Shown here: piece by piece, positions 17,995-25,601 of the stretch
Layout of the letters: the number at the start of each line of letters is the position of its first letter
How positions within the stretch are numbered: the first letter of the stretch is position 1
Source: CAJCJE01 sp035948315
GTDB lineage: Bacteria; Actinomycetota; Actinomycetes; Mycobacteriales; Pseudonocardiaceae
Assembly: GCA_035948315.1 (NCBI GenBank)
Contig: DASZJG010000053.1
Location: 1 to 64,000 of the forward strand
DNA: 64,000 nt
Direction of reading: 5' to 3'
Program-made: the position numbers and the translations under genes
The notes under the pieces: generated by a model
What the model saw: only the letters and a program-made list of their open reading frames with translations
Told to the model about the DNA's origin: nothing
Databases searched by the model: none

Positions 17995-19784
17995 CAGCGG
18001 TGATCAACCCTCCGGCGCCGCAGCCGGCCGATCCAGGCAGCAGTGCCGATCGGCTGCGCGCCTTGGCTACCAGCAACGCGGGACCGCTGATCGCGGTGGT
18101 CGGGGCGATCTGCTGGCTGGTCGGTTTCCATCCGGTCGACCCGACCACACTGGGCAGCTTCGGCCTGCTGCCGGCACTATCGCCGGTGTTGCTGGTCGCG
18201 TATCCGCTGCTGGTCGTCGGTTTTGTGATCGAACTGCGCGGCAGAGCGCGCGGCTGGGCGCTGACCATGATCACGGTGATGGCCGTACTCGCCGTCTACG
18301 GCCTGCAACCCGCCGCCGAACCGGTCGGCAGGCTGCCGGTGGCCTGGCTGCACGTTGGTTTCGCCGACTACATCAACTCGCACGGCCAGGTGCTGCACAA
18401 CTTCGACGCGCGGTTCAGCTGGCCGGGGTTCTTCGCGCTGCTTGGCCTGCTCACCGGGGCCAGCGGCGTCAAGGACTCCTCGGTGCTGATCTCGTTCGCG
18501 CCGGTGGTGCTGACCGGGACCGCGACCATCGCGGTGCGCGCGATCGCGCTGTCGGTCTTCGGCCCCGGCCGGATCGCCTGGCTGGCCGCGTGGGTGTTCC
18601 TGATCGGCAACTGGACCGAGCAGGACTACCTGTCCCCGCAGGGCTCGACGTTCGTGCTGCTGCTCGCCGGTCTCGCCGTCACCTTCCGCTACCTGACCAG
18701 GCCCGGCCTGCTCGAACCGGTGCCCAAGGGCCAGTTCCTGCGACCGCCGGTGCCGGCGAACACGCCGATGGAACGGCTGTTCGCGCAGGCGCTGGTCGTC
18801 GTGCTCGGGCTCGCGCTGGCGCCCTCGCACCAGCTCTCCCCGTACATGCTTGCCGGTCTGCTGCTGATCCTGTTGCTGTGCGGGCGGTTGTGGTCGCGCT
18901 GGCTGCCGTTCGTGGTGCTGCTGACCGCGATCGTCTGGTTCGTGCTGGGCGGGCGCGACTTCTGGATCAGCCAGCTGCACGAGATCACCGGCTCGATCGG
19001 CAACCTCGGCTCGTCGGTGAACCAGGGCTTTGATCAGCGACTGTCCACCAACGCGGGCCGGACCGCCATGCTGGACGTGCGGATCGGCATCACCGTCGTG
19101 GTCGGCCTGCTCGCCGGGATCGGCGCGTTGCTGTTGCGCCGCAAGGCGAAGCGGTCGCTCACCCTGGTGCTGATGGCGGTCACGGCGTTCGCCATGGCCG
19201 TCGCCCAGCCCTACGGCGGCGAGATCCTGATCCGCTGCTACCTGTTCGCGCTGCCGCTGTTCGCGCTGCTCGCCGCCGTCGTGCTGAACGACCTGCTGAC
19301 TATTCGGTTCGACAGGACCTGGCTGCGCAGGACGGCGGTGACCGTCGGCACGCTGATCCTGGCCGGGCTGATGGTCGGCGTCGTGGTCGCGCGCGGCGGC
19401 AACGACGCGTACGTCGCGTTCACCAGGGCCGACATCGACGCCGTGCAGAAGGCGTACGACACCGCCAAGAACGACCAGACCCTGGACACCGTCGCCGCGT
19501 ACGCGCCGGTCTCCGAATGGCAGCGGCTCGACGCGGTCCCGCAGGCGTCGATCGAGAACACCTGCGAACCGTTCCCCGACCCGGATCGGTGCGTGCGCAA
19601 GGTGCACCCGGACTTCCTGGTGCTCAACGCCGCGCAGGACGCGTACGGCCAGATCTACTACGGCATGAAACCCGGCTGGATCAACGATCTGGGCGACCGG
19701 CTCGTCGACTCCGGCCTGTACCAACGGATCTTCGTGCAGGGCGAGAGCCAGCTGCTCGAACTCTCGACGGACGTGCACCCATGA
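17991..19784 (+). CDS. Polytopic membrane protein, candidate polysaccharide polymerase or GT-C enzyme
   Basis: 597 residues with about 10-12 membrane spans followed by a soluble extracytoplasmic C-terminal part (from about residue 460, with DIDAVQKAYDTAKN..., and a Cys pair in ENTCEPFPDPDRCVRK). The loop between early spans (YINSHGQVLHNFDARFSWPGF) contains charged residues as in GT-C glycosyltransferases and Wzy polymerases, which use large periplasmic loops. No specific family motif is certain. Position after the flippase supports a Wzy-like role. ATG 17991 overlaps the flippase stop. Confidence 0.7.
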   Translation: MTAVINPPAPQPADPGSSADRLRALATSNAGPLIAVVGAICWLVGFHPVDPTTLGSFGLLPALSPVLLVAYPLLVVGFVIELRGRARGWALTMITVMAVLAVYGLQPAAEPVGRLPVAWLHVGFADYINSHGQVLHNFDARFSWPGFFALLGLLTGASGVKDSSVLISFAPVVLTGTATIAVRAIALSVFGPGRIAWLAAWVFLIGNWTEQDYLSPQGSTFVLLLAGLAVTFRYLTRPGLLEPVPKGQFLRPPVPANTPMERLFAQALVVVLGLALAPSHQLSPYMLAGLLLILLLCGRLWSRWLPFVVLLTAIVWFVLGGRDFWISQLHEITGSIGNLGSSVNQGFDQRLSTNAGRTAMLDVRIGITVVVGLLAGIGALLLRRKAKRSLTLVLMAVTAFAMAVAQPYGGEILIRCYLFALPLFALLAAVVLNDLLTIRFDRTWLRRTAVTVGTLILAGLMVGVVVARGGNDAYVAFTRADIDAVQKAYDTAKNDQTLDTVAAYAPVSEWQRLDAVPQASIENTCEPFPDPDRCVRKVHPDFLVLNAAQDAYGQIYYGMKPGWINDLGDRLVDSGLYQRIFVQGESQLLELSTDVHP

Positions 19785-20308
19785 ACCTACGCAGGCGACT
19801 GCTGCGCGAACTGCGCATCGACATCTGGGCCATGACGATCGGCGTGTTCGTCAACGGCCTGCTCGGCCTGGACGCGGTCCCGCGCGTGCTGCGCTGGTTC
19901 GGCTACCGGCTGGCCGGAGCGCGCATCGACACCCCGAACGTGTTCGGCTCCGGCCAGCTGCACGGGCCGATGCGCAACATCCGCATCGGCGCGGGCACGT
20001 TCATCAACCGCGAGGTGTACCTGGAGGCGGTCGCGCCGATCAGCATCGGCCGCGACTGCCAGTTCGGTCCGCAGGTCATGATCGTCACCTCGCACCACGA
20101 GACCCTGCCGAACGGTCGCATCTCGACCGTGCCGCAGGGACGCGCGGTGCGCATCGGCGACCGGGCCTGGCTCGGCGCGCGCGTGCTCGTCCTGCCCGGC
20201 GTGACCATCGGCGACGACGTGGTGATCGGCGCCGGCAGCGTGGTCACCAAGGACTGCGTCAAACCCGGCACCTATGTCGGTTCGCCCGCGAGGGAGTTGA
20301 TCCGATGA
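19781..20308 (+). CDS. Left-handed beta-helix (hexapeptide repeat) acyltransferase
   Basis: 175 residues. After an amphipathic N-terminal helix the protein shows imperfect hexapeptide repeats (IRIGAGTFINREVYLEA, ISIGRDCQFGPQVMI, VRIGDRAWLGARVLVLPGVTIGDDVVIGAGSVVTKD) and the catalytic His in VTSHHET. It belongs to the WbbJ/NodL/maltose-O-acetyltransferase group and would acetylate a sugar of the exopolysaccharide. ATGA overlap with the preceding gene and with the next. Confidence 0.9.
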   Translation: MNLRRRLLRELRIDIWAMTIGVFVNGLLGLDAVPRVLRWFGYRLAGARIDTPNVFGSGQLHGPMRNIRIGAGTFINREVYLEAVAPISIGRDCQFGPQVMIVTSHHETLPNGRISTVPQGRAVRIGDRAWLGARVLVLPGVTIGDDVVIGAGSVVTKDCVKPGTYVGSPARELIR

Positions 20309-20535
20309 GCCAGGCGACGCTGCAACTTCTCGGCGGCGGCCTGTTCGCCGCGATTCTGCTGGTGCTGGGCGCGCGCACCGTGCTGGTCGAGTTCCGTGCC
20401 GGCCGGGGCGACGCGAGCGCGCGCGGCCTGCCCCGAACCAGGCCGGTGCTCGCGCTGGACATCACCGGGATCGTGCTGATGGTCGGCCTCGTGGCCATCC
20501 TGATGATTCCGCTGGCCGCCGCTCTGGGTAACTGA
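20305..20535 (+). CDS. Mini membrane protein (76 aa) of the exopolysaccharide operon
   Basis: A 76-residue protein with two predicted membrane helices (about 7-28 and 48-72) joined by a basic loop (EFRAGRGDASARGLPRTRP). It has no recognised family. Its ATG overlaps the acyltransferase stop (ATGA) and the next gene starts 6 nt downstream, which argues that this small frame is real. A helper of the polymerase, flippase or the anchored GH16 is a possible role. Confidence 0.7.
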   Translation: MSQATLQLLGGGLFAAILLVLGARTVLVEFRAGRGDASARGLPRTRPVLALDITGIVLMVGLVAILMIPLAAALGN

Positions 20536-20541
20536 GGTCTC

Positions 20542-21393
20542 GTGCGCATTCGCCTGTTGCTTCTGGTCATCGCCCTGCTGGCCTGGGTTCCCGCGCTGCC
20601 CGCCGCGGCGGCGCAGCAGTGGCAGCTGGTGGCCGCGGAGGACTTCAACGGCTCGCTTTCGCCGCACTGGGCGGCCTACGACGGCGTTCCGCCCTGCTGC
20701 AAGGCGACGACCTGGCGTGCCTCGCAGGTCGCGGTCAAGGACGGTCGGCTGGTGCTCACCGCGCAGCGCGACCGTGACGGCCAGTGGATCGCGGGTGGCG
20801 TGAGCGCGGCGGGCTGGCCGCAGGCGGTGCGCACCTACGGCAAGTACGTGGCGAGGGTCCGGGTCGACAAGGGCGAGGGCGTCAGCGCGGTCGCGCTGCT
20901 GTGGCCCCAGGCGAACAAGTGGCCGCCGGAGATCGACTACTACGAACTGTCCGGCACGGACGGCAGCCGCGGCTCGGAAACCGCGACCGTGCACAAGGGC
21001 CCGAACGACGCCAAGCTGCAGAGCGTCTACCAGGGCGACCTGAGCCAGTGGCACACCGTCTCGGTGGAATGGCTACCGCGCTCGATCACCTATTTCGTGG
21101 ACAACAAGATCATCGGCCGGGTCACCGATCCCTCGTTCATTCCGCGCGAACCGATGTGGCCCGCGTTCCAGTTGCAGATCCAGCAGGACGCCAACGGCAA
21201 GGCCATGGTCGCGGCGACCGGCCCGGTGCGCATGTATGTGGACGCGTTCGACATCTACGCGCCGGTAACCCCGGCTCCGCCCAGCGCGCCGGGAAATGCT
21301 GGCAGTTCGCTGTGGATCGCGGTGGTACTGGTCGTTCTCGTACTGCTGGCGGGATGGCTGGTCATCGTTCGGACAAGGCGCAGGTTCCGCTAG
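20542..21393 (+). CDS. Membrane-anchored GH16 family glycoside hydrolase
   Basis: 283 residues: signal peptide 1-24 (MRIRLLLLVIALLAWVPALPAAAA), a GH16 jelly-roll catalytic domain with the signature EIDYYE (Glu 130, Asp 132, Glu 135, the ExDxxE set for nucleophile, helper and acid/base), and a C-terminal helix (about 255-275) followed by a basic RTRRRFR tail that anchors it in the membrane. GH16 enzymes cleave or transglycosylate beta-1,3/1,4 glucans and galactans; here it probably trims or releases the polysaccharide made by this operon. GTG 20542 follows TGAGGT and lies 6 nt after the previous stop. Last gene of the operon. Confidence 0.9.
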   Translation: MRIRLLLLVIALLAWVPALPAAAAQQWQLVAAEDFNGSLSPHWAAYDGVPPCCKATTWRASQVAVKDGRLVLTAQRDRDGQWIAGGVSAAGWPQAVRTYGKYVARVRVDKGEGVSAVALLWPQANKWPPEIDYYELSGTDGSRGSETATVHKGPNDAKLQSVYQGDLSQWHTVSVEWLPRSITYFVDNKIIGRVTDPSFIPREPMWPAFQLQIQQDANGKAMVAATGPVRMYVDAFDIYAPVTPAPPSAPGNAGSSLWIAVVLVVLVLLAGWLVIVRTRRRFR

Positions 21394-21460
21394 CGCGCAC
21401 TGCTATCTTCGTCATCGCCCGTACACGGACCGCAATCCTCTGGGTCGATCGGAGTAACCG

Positions 21461-23272
21461 GTGCAACCAGGTCAGTTGATCGTGAACCGCTACCGCCTGG
21501 AACGGGAGATCGGCGTCGGCGGGATGGGCAGCGTGTGGCTGGCCACCGACCTGACCCTGGACCGGCAGGTCGCGATGAAGCGCGCGCACGCGATCAGCAC
21601 CGCCCACGGCGACACCACGAGACTCCAGGTCGAGGCCGCGCTGGCGAACGCGGTGCGGCACCCGAACATCGTCGAGGTCTACGGCACCGTCGGCGAGGCC
21701 GACGACCAGTGGCTGGTCATGGAATACGTGCCCGCGCGCAGTCTCGCGCAGCTCATCGCGGACGAACAGACGCTGTCCGTGCCGCGCGCCATCCACTACG
21801 TGCGGCAGATCGCCGACGCGCTCGACGCGGTGCACCGCGCGGAAGTCGTGCACGGCGACGTCAAGCCGGCGAACATCCTGGTGCCGGACAACGGTGTCGC
21901 GAAACTCTCCGACTTCGGCGTTTCCCGCCAGGTGTGGAACGAGGAGACGCTGAACACCACCGGCCCGGTGATCGGCACGCCCGCCTACATGGCGCCGGAA
22001 CTGCTCGACGGCAAGCGGCCCTCGCCCGCGTCGGACGTGTTCGCGCTCGGCGCGACGCTGTTCGCGGCCGTCGAGGGCGAAGCACCGTACGGTGCGGAGG
22101 GTGCGCCGCTGTCCACGGTGAAACGCATGGCGCACAACGACATGGCGCCGATGCGCAACGCCGGACCGCTCGCGCCGCTGCTGGCCAGCATGCTCGCCAC
22201 CGAACCGGCGGAACGCCCGACGGCGGCAGGCGCGAGCAGGCTGCTGCGCGAACTCGGCGGCACCATCGACCCGGCCACGGAAACGATCACCGGGGAACCG
22301 TCGCGTCGGCGCCCGCTGCTGGTCTCGCTGGCCGCGGTCGCGCTGGTCGTGGTGCTCGGGATCGTCGGCTGGCTGGTCTGGCCGCGCTTCGGCGGCAACG
22401 CGGCCGCGACCCCGACACCGCCGAAACCGAGCAGTACCAAGGCAACGCCCGGTCTGGTCGTCGCCAACCAGACCTCGGTCGACCCGTGCGGCCTGATGAA
22501 CGCGGACACGCTGGCCAGGTTCGGCACCGATGTCGCGCTCGATCCCCGGTTCGGCAACTTCAACCGCTGCGACGTGCTGTTCAAGGCCAACGGGACCACC
22601 CTCGACGTACGCGTCGACTTCAACGACCCGGACGGCTCGCCGACCGGCAGCGGTTCGGTCGTGGTGCAGGCGCCGCAGAGCAGTCCCGGCGACTGCGAGC
22701 GCACCCTGCTGCTCACCGACGGCACCCAGATCGAGGTGGACGCGGCCGTGCAGAACGGCGCGAACGATCCGACTGGCACGGTCGACTTCTGCGGCATCGA
22801 CGAGGCCGCCACCCGGTACGCGGTCGGCGTGCTCGACCGTTCCGGCGTGCCCCAGCGGCCCGCGGGCGCGCTGACCGGTTCGCTGGCGCTCTACGACGCG
22901 TGCAAGCTGCTCACCACCGCGCAGGTCTCGGTCGTTGCCGGCATCGACGCGGGCAACCCGAGGCCGAGCTTCGGCGACTGGGAGTGCGACTGGCAGGGGC
23001 CGAACCAGCTCAAGCTCAGCGTCATGTTCGACCAGAGCCAGCCGCCGAGTTCCTCCGACGGCCAGGAGGTCGCCATCGGCAGCAGGGCCGCCTTCGTCTA
23101 TCTCGACGACAGCGGCTGCGAGGCCGACCTGGTCTACCGGACGTACCCGATCGGCGGCGGCAACCAGATCTCCGAACTGGTGAACATCGAGATCGACGGC
23201 AATCAGCCGCAGAGCCAGCAGTGCGACCTCGCCGAGGGCCTTGCCCGGGACATCAGCCCGCAGCTGCACTGA
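21461..23272 (+). CDS. Receptor-type serine/threonine protein kinase (Hanks type, HGD variant)
   Basis: 603 residues. Kinase domain at about 10-265: GVGGMGSVW (18-26), invariant Lys 40 in VAMK, catalytic loop HGDVKPANIL (131-140) and DFG (151-153), then GTPAYMAPE. The usual HRD is HGD, making this a non-RD kinase. A single membrane span lies at about 285-308, then a Pro/Thr linker and two similar Cys-containing extracytoplasmic modules (DPCGLMNADTLARF... and YDACKLLTTAQVSVV...), which resemble DUF3558-like sensor domains rather than PASTA. GTG 21461 is preceded by GGAG at 21451-21454. The next gene encodes an FHA protein, a likely phosphothreonine-reading partner. Confidence 0.93.
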   Translation: MQPGQLIVNRYRLEREIGVGGMGSVWLATDLTLDRQVAMKRAHAISTAHGDTTRLQVEAALANAVRHPNIVEVYGTVGEADDQWLVMEYVPARSLAQLIADEQTLSVPRAIHYVRQIADALDAVHRAEVVHGDVKPANILVPDNGVAKLSDFGVSRQVWNEETLNTTGPVIGTPAYMAPELLDGKRPSPASDVFALGATLFAAVEGEAPYGAEGAPLSTVKRMAHNDMAPMRNAGPLAPLLASMLATEPAERPTAAGASRLLRELGGTIDPATETITGEPSRRRPLLVSLAAVALVVVLGIVGWLVWPRFGGNAAATPTPPKPSSTKATPGLVVANQTSVDPCGLMNADTLARFGTDVALDPRFGNFNRCDVLFKANGTTLDVRVDFNDPDGSPTGSGSVVVQAPQSSPGDCERTLLLTDGTQIEVDAAVQNGANDPTGTVDFCGIDEAATRYAVGVLDRSGVPQRPAGALTGSLALYDACKLLTTAQVSVVAGIDAGNPRPSFGDWECDWQGPNQLKLSVMFDQSQPPSSSDGQEVAIGSRAAFVYLDDSGCEADLVYRTYPIGGGNQISELVNIEIDGNQPQSQQCDLAEGLARDISPQLH

Positions 23273-23301
23273 GAGGTTGGGAGCGGTCCCGAGCTTGTCG
23301 T

Positions 23302-23319
23302 GGTTGGCTGAAACCAACC
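23302..23319 (+). terminator. Small stem-loop between kinase and FHA gene
   Basis: GGTTGG-CTGAAA-CCAACC, a 6-bp stem with 6-nt loop, 30 nt after the kinase stop and just before the AAGGAGG of the FHA gene. Too weak for full termination; it may lower read-through. Confidence 0.35.
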
Positions 23320-23343
23320 CGACGAACAAGGAGGCGGACCGAG

Positions 23344-24123
23344 ATGAGTGGTGACGAGGGCCTGCGCACGCTGCCGCCGAGGAACAGCCTGGCCACCGGC
23401 GTGCCGGCCGCCGCGCCCGGCACCCTCTACGCGCTGTCCGTCGTCGGCGGCATCTCCATGTCCGCGCGGGCCGGCCGGACTGTCCTGTTCGGACGGAACA
23501 GGGACGACGTGCACGTCTGCGTCGGCGAGGACGACCGGCGGGTGAGCCGCCAGCACGGTGTGCTGACCTGGGAGGGCGCGCAGTGGTGGGTGCGCAACAC
23601 CGGCCAGCTGCCGATCCGGTTGCCCGGCTCCCGCCTGCTGTTCCGCGACGAGGACGCGTTGCCGGTGCGCGCCGGATACACGCCGGTGTTCATCAGGGGA
23701 GCGCGCGGTCGCGAGCACCTGATGGAGCTCTACGTCGCGGGGGAGGACGGCTGGCGGCCCTCGCCCCGGCCAGAGGACGTCACCGAGGCGCCCAAGCGGC
23801 ACCGGATCAGCGCGGAAGAACGGCTGGCGCTGGTCGCGCTCGGCCAGCGCTACCTGCTGCACGAACTGCATCCGCAGCCGCTCACCTGGCGTCAGGTCGG
23901 CGACCTGCTCATGGAGGCGCAGCCGCAAGCCGGCTGGTCGGGCCGACGGGCCGAGCACCTGGTCGCGGACGTGCGGACCAGGCTGTCGAAGGAGGGCGTC
24001 GCGGGCCTGACCCGCGAGGAGGTCGGCGAGCCGGTCGGCAACAAGCTCAACGAGAACCTGCTCACCGAGCTGATGCTCACCACCACCCTGGTGCCGCCGC
24101 ACCTCGCCCTGCTGGACCGGTGA
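23344..24123 (+). CDS. FHA-domain protein
   Basis: 259 residues. An FHA-like phosphothreonine-binding domain occupies about 20-110, with the core FGRNRDDVHVCVGEDD...VSRQHGVLTWEG...WWVRNTG (Gly-Arg, Ser-Arg-Gln-His and Asn at the conserved positions). The C-terminal half (about 140-259) is helical and charged and starts RISAEERLALVALGQRYL; it resembles a winged-helix-like segment seen in actinobacterial FHA proteins. ATG 23344 has AAGGAGG at 23328-23334. It lies 71 nt after the kinase gene and probably reads phosphorylation by that kinase. Confidence 0.88.
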   Translation: MSGDEGLRTLPPRNSLATGVPAAAPGTLYALSVVGGISMSARAGRTVLFGRNRDDVHVCVGEDDRRVSRQHGVLTWEGAQWWVRNTGQLPIRLPGSRLLFRDEDALPVRAGYTPVFIRGARGREHLMELYVAGEDGWRPSPRPEDVTEAPKRHRISAEERLALVALGQRYLLHELHPQPLTWRQVGDLLMEAQPQAGWSGRRAEHLVADVRTRLSKEGVAGLTREEVGEPVGNKLNENLLTELMLTTTLVPPHLALLDR

Positions 24124-24132
24124 CGATCCGGC

Positions 24133-24411
24133 TCAGGCGGTGAAGATCGAGCCGTGCTCGTCGTGGTGGTGCGCGTGCGGGTCGTCGAACCACTTCCCGC
24201 CGGTGCCCAGGTAGCGGAAGCGCAGCGTGGTGCCCTTGGCCACCTCGACCGAGGTCGACCGGGTTCCGTTGGTGCGCTTGCGTAGTTCGTGGCTGCCCGG
24301 ACGCCAGCCGTTGAAGTCGCCGACCACGCTGACCCGGCCGTTCGGTTCGTCGACGGGCAGAACGAAGGTCACCTTGACCGCTTCGGCGTTCCCGCGACTG
24401 GTGCGAATCAT
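24133..24411 (-). CDS. Stand-alone CBM48 / isoamylase N-terminal-like protein
   Basis: A 92-residue protein matching the early-set domain of isoamylase, branching enzyme and AMPK beta: VKVTFVLPVDEPNGRVSVVGDFNGWRPGSHEL, TTLRFRYL and a His-rich end (DDPHAHHHDEHGSIF). It has no catalytic domain and no signal peptide. The family binds alpha-glucans such as glycogen. Small copies like this are common in actinobacteria but of unclear role. Its stop lies 9 nt from the stop of the convergent FHA gene. Confidence 0.85.
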   Translation of the reverse strand: MIRTSRGNAEAVKVTFVLPVDEPNGRVSVVGDFNGWRPGSHELRKRTNGTRSTSVEVAKGTTLRFRYLGTGGKWFDDPHAHHHDEHGSIFTA

Positions 24412-24577
24412 TCGAGCACTCCCGTTTCGGTGGCTGGACGCGCGCCATCATGCCACAGCGAGTGACCAATCGCTCGCCGTCGGTTCGCCCAGAAAATCTT
24501 GATCCGGGTTGTCGATTCGGGTCGAGGCCGATCGACGCGTTGGTGAAAGCAGCCACCAACGCCCGGAAGGCAGACCA

Positions 24578-25111
24578 ATGACCGACCTGCTGATCGCCCG
24601 CCCGACCACCTCGCCCGCGACCACCTCGCCCGCGACCAACCGCACCGCGACCACCACCGTTGCGACCATCACCGTCGCGCCGAAGACCCGCTCCGTCAAG
24701 AACCTGATCAACCGCGCCAAAGCCACCCCGGTCGTGCTGTCCGCGGTGCGCGTCGTGGTGTCGTTCCTGTGGATCTGCCACGGCCTCCAGGGCCTGGTCG
24801 GCGCGTTCGGCGGCGTCGACGGCCACGGCACCGCCCTCCCGCCGAGCATGGTCGAGGGCTACTCGGCCAGCGTGATCGAGACCGTGGTCGGCGCGCTGGT
24901 GCTGATCGGCTTCGGCACCCGGATCTGCGCCGTGCTGTGCTCCGGCGTGATGGCCTTCGCCTACTTCACCGTGCACGTGGAGATCGGCCCGTTCCCGATC
25001 ACCAACGACGGCGAGCTCGCGGTGCTGTTCTGCTGGATCTTCCTGCTGATCGCGTTCCTGGGCCCCGGCCGGTTCTCGGTCGACACCCTGATTCGCCGTC
25101 GCCGCCGCTGA
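24578..25111 (+). CDS. DoxX family membrane protein
   Basis: 177 residues; a Thr/Ala/Pro-rich N-terminus (residues 1-40) precedes four membrane helices with DoxX-like segments (VVSFLWICHGLQGLVGAFGG, VIETVVGALVLIGFGTRICAVLCSGVMAFAYF, LFCWIFLLIAFLGPG). DoxX proteins sit in the membrane near redox or thiol systems. ATG 24578 follows CGGAAGG. The N-terminus contains a 15-bp tandem duplication. Convergent with the CoA-binding gene 10 nt downstream. Confidence 0.85.
   Translation: MTDLLIARPTTSPATTSPATNRTATTTVATITVAPKTRSVKNLINRAKATPVVLSAVRVVVSFLWICHGLQGLVGAFGGVDGHGTALPPSMVEGYSASVIETVVGALVLIGFGTRICAVLCSGVMAFAYFTVHVEIGPFPITNDGELAVLFCWIFLLIAFLGPGRFSVDTLIRRRRR
24604..24633 (+). repeat. 15-bp tandem duplication in the DoxX gene
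   Basis: GACCACCTCGCCCGC occurs twice in immediate succession (24604-24618, 24619-24633), encoding a repeated T-T-S-P-A block in the disordered N-terminus; likely a recent slippage event, in frame. Confidence 0.8.
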
Positions 25112-25121
25112 GGCGACGCGT

Positions 25122-25601
25122 TCAGATGGCGCGCGTTCGCCGGGAGGACACCACGCCGGTATTGAAGCCGGCAAGGTGCAGACCCCCGGCGAAACGCGCG
25201 TGCTCGATCTTCACGCAGCGGTCCATCACGACGTTCAGTCCCTGCTCGTGCGTGTGCTCGGCGGCTTCCTCGTGGCGAATGCCCAACTGCATCCACAACG
25301 TCCGCGCGCCCGCCGCGATCACCTCCTCCGCGACCGCCGGAATGTCGCTGGCCTTGCGGAACACCGACACCAGATCGGGCTTCTCGGGCAGGTCCGCCAG
25401 CGAGGGATACACCGGATGACCGAGCAAGGTGCTCAGCCGCGGATTCACGAAACAGACCGTGTAGTTGGTGGAGGACAACAGATATGTGGCCACGAAATAG
25501 CTCGGCCGCGCCGGATTGTCCGAGGCGCCGACGATCGTCACCGAGGTCGTCTCGCGCAGGATCCGCTGCCGTTCCCGCGCCGTCGGGTTGGTCCAGGTCA
25601 T
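25122..25601 (-). CDS. CoA-binding (Rossmann) protein, YccU type
   Basis: 159 residues. The N-terminus has the CoA-binding Rossmann motif VTIVGASDNPARPSYFVATYLL; ARTLWMQLGIRHEEAAEHTHEQGLNVVMDRCVKIEHARF is the conserved family C-terminus. It resembles the nucleotide-binding half of succinyl-CoA synthetase alpha, without ligase domains; the ligand and role are not established. ATG 25601 overlaps the MetY stop (ATGA), so it is the last gene of the nine-gene minus-strand cluster. Confidence 0.88.
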   Translation of the reverse strand: MTWTNPTARERQRILRETTSVTIVGASDNPARPSYFVATYLLSSTNYTVCFVNPRLSTLLGHPVYPSLADLPEKPDLVSVFRKASDIPAVAEEVIAAGARTLWMQLGIRHEEAAEHTHEQGLNVVMDRCVKIEHARFAGGLHLAGFNTGVVSSRRTRAI

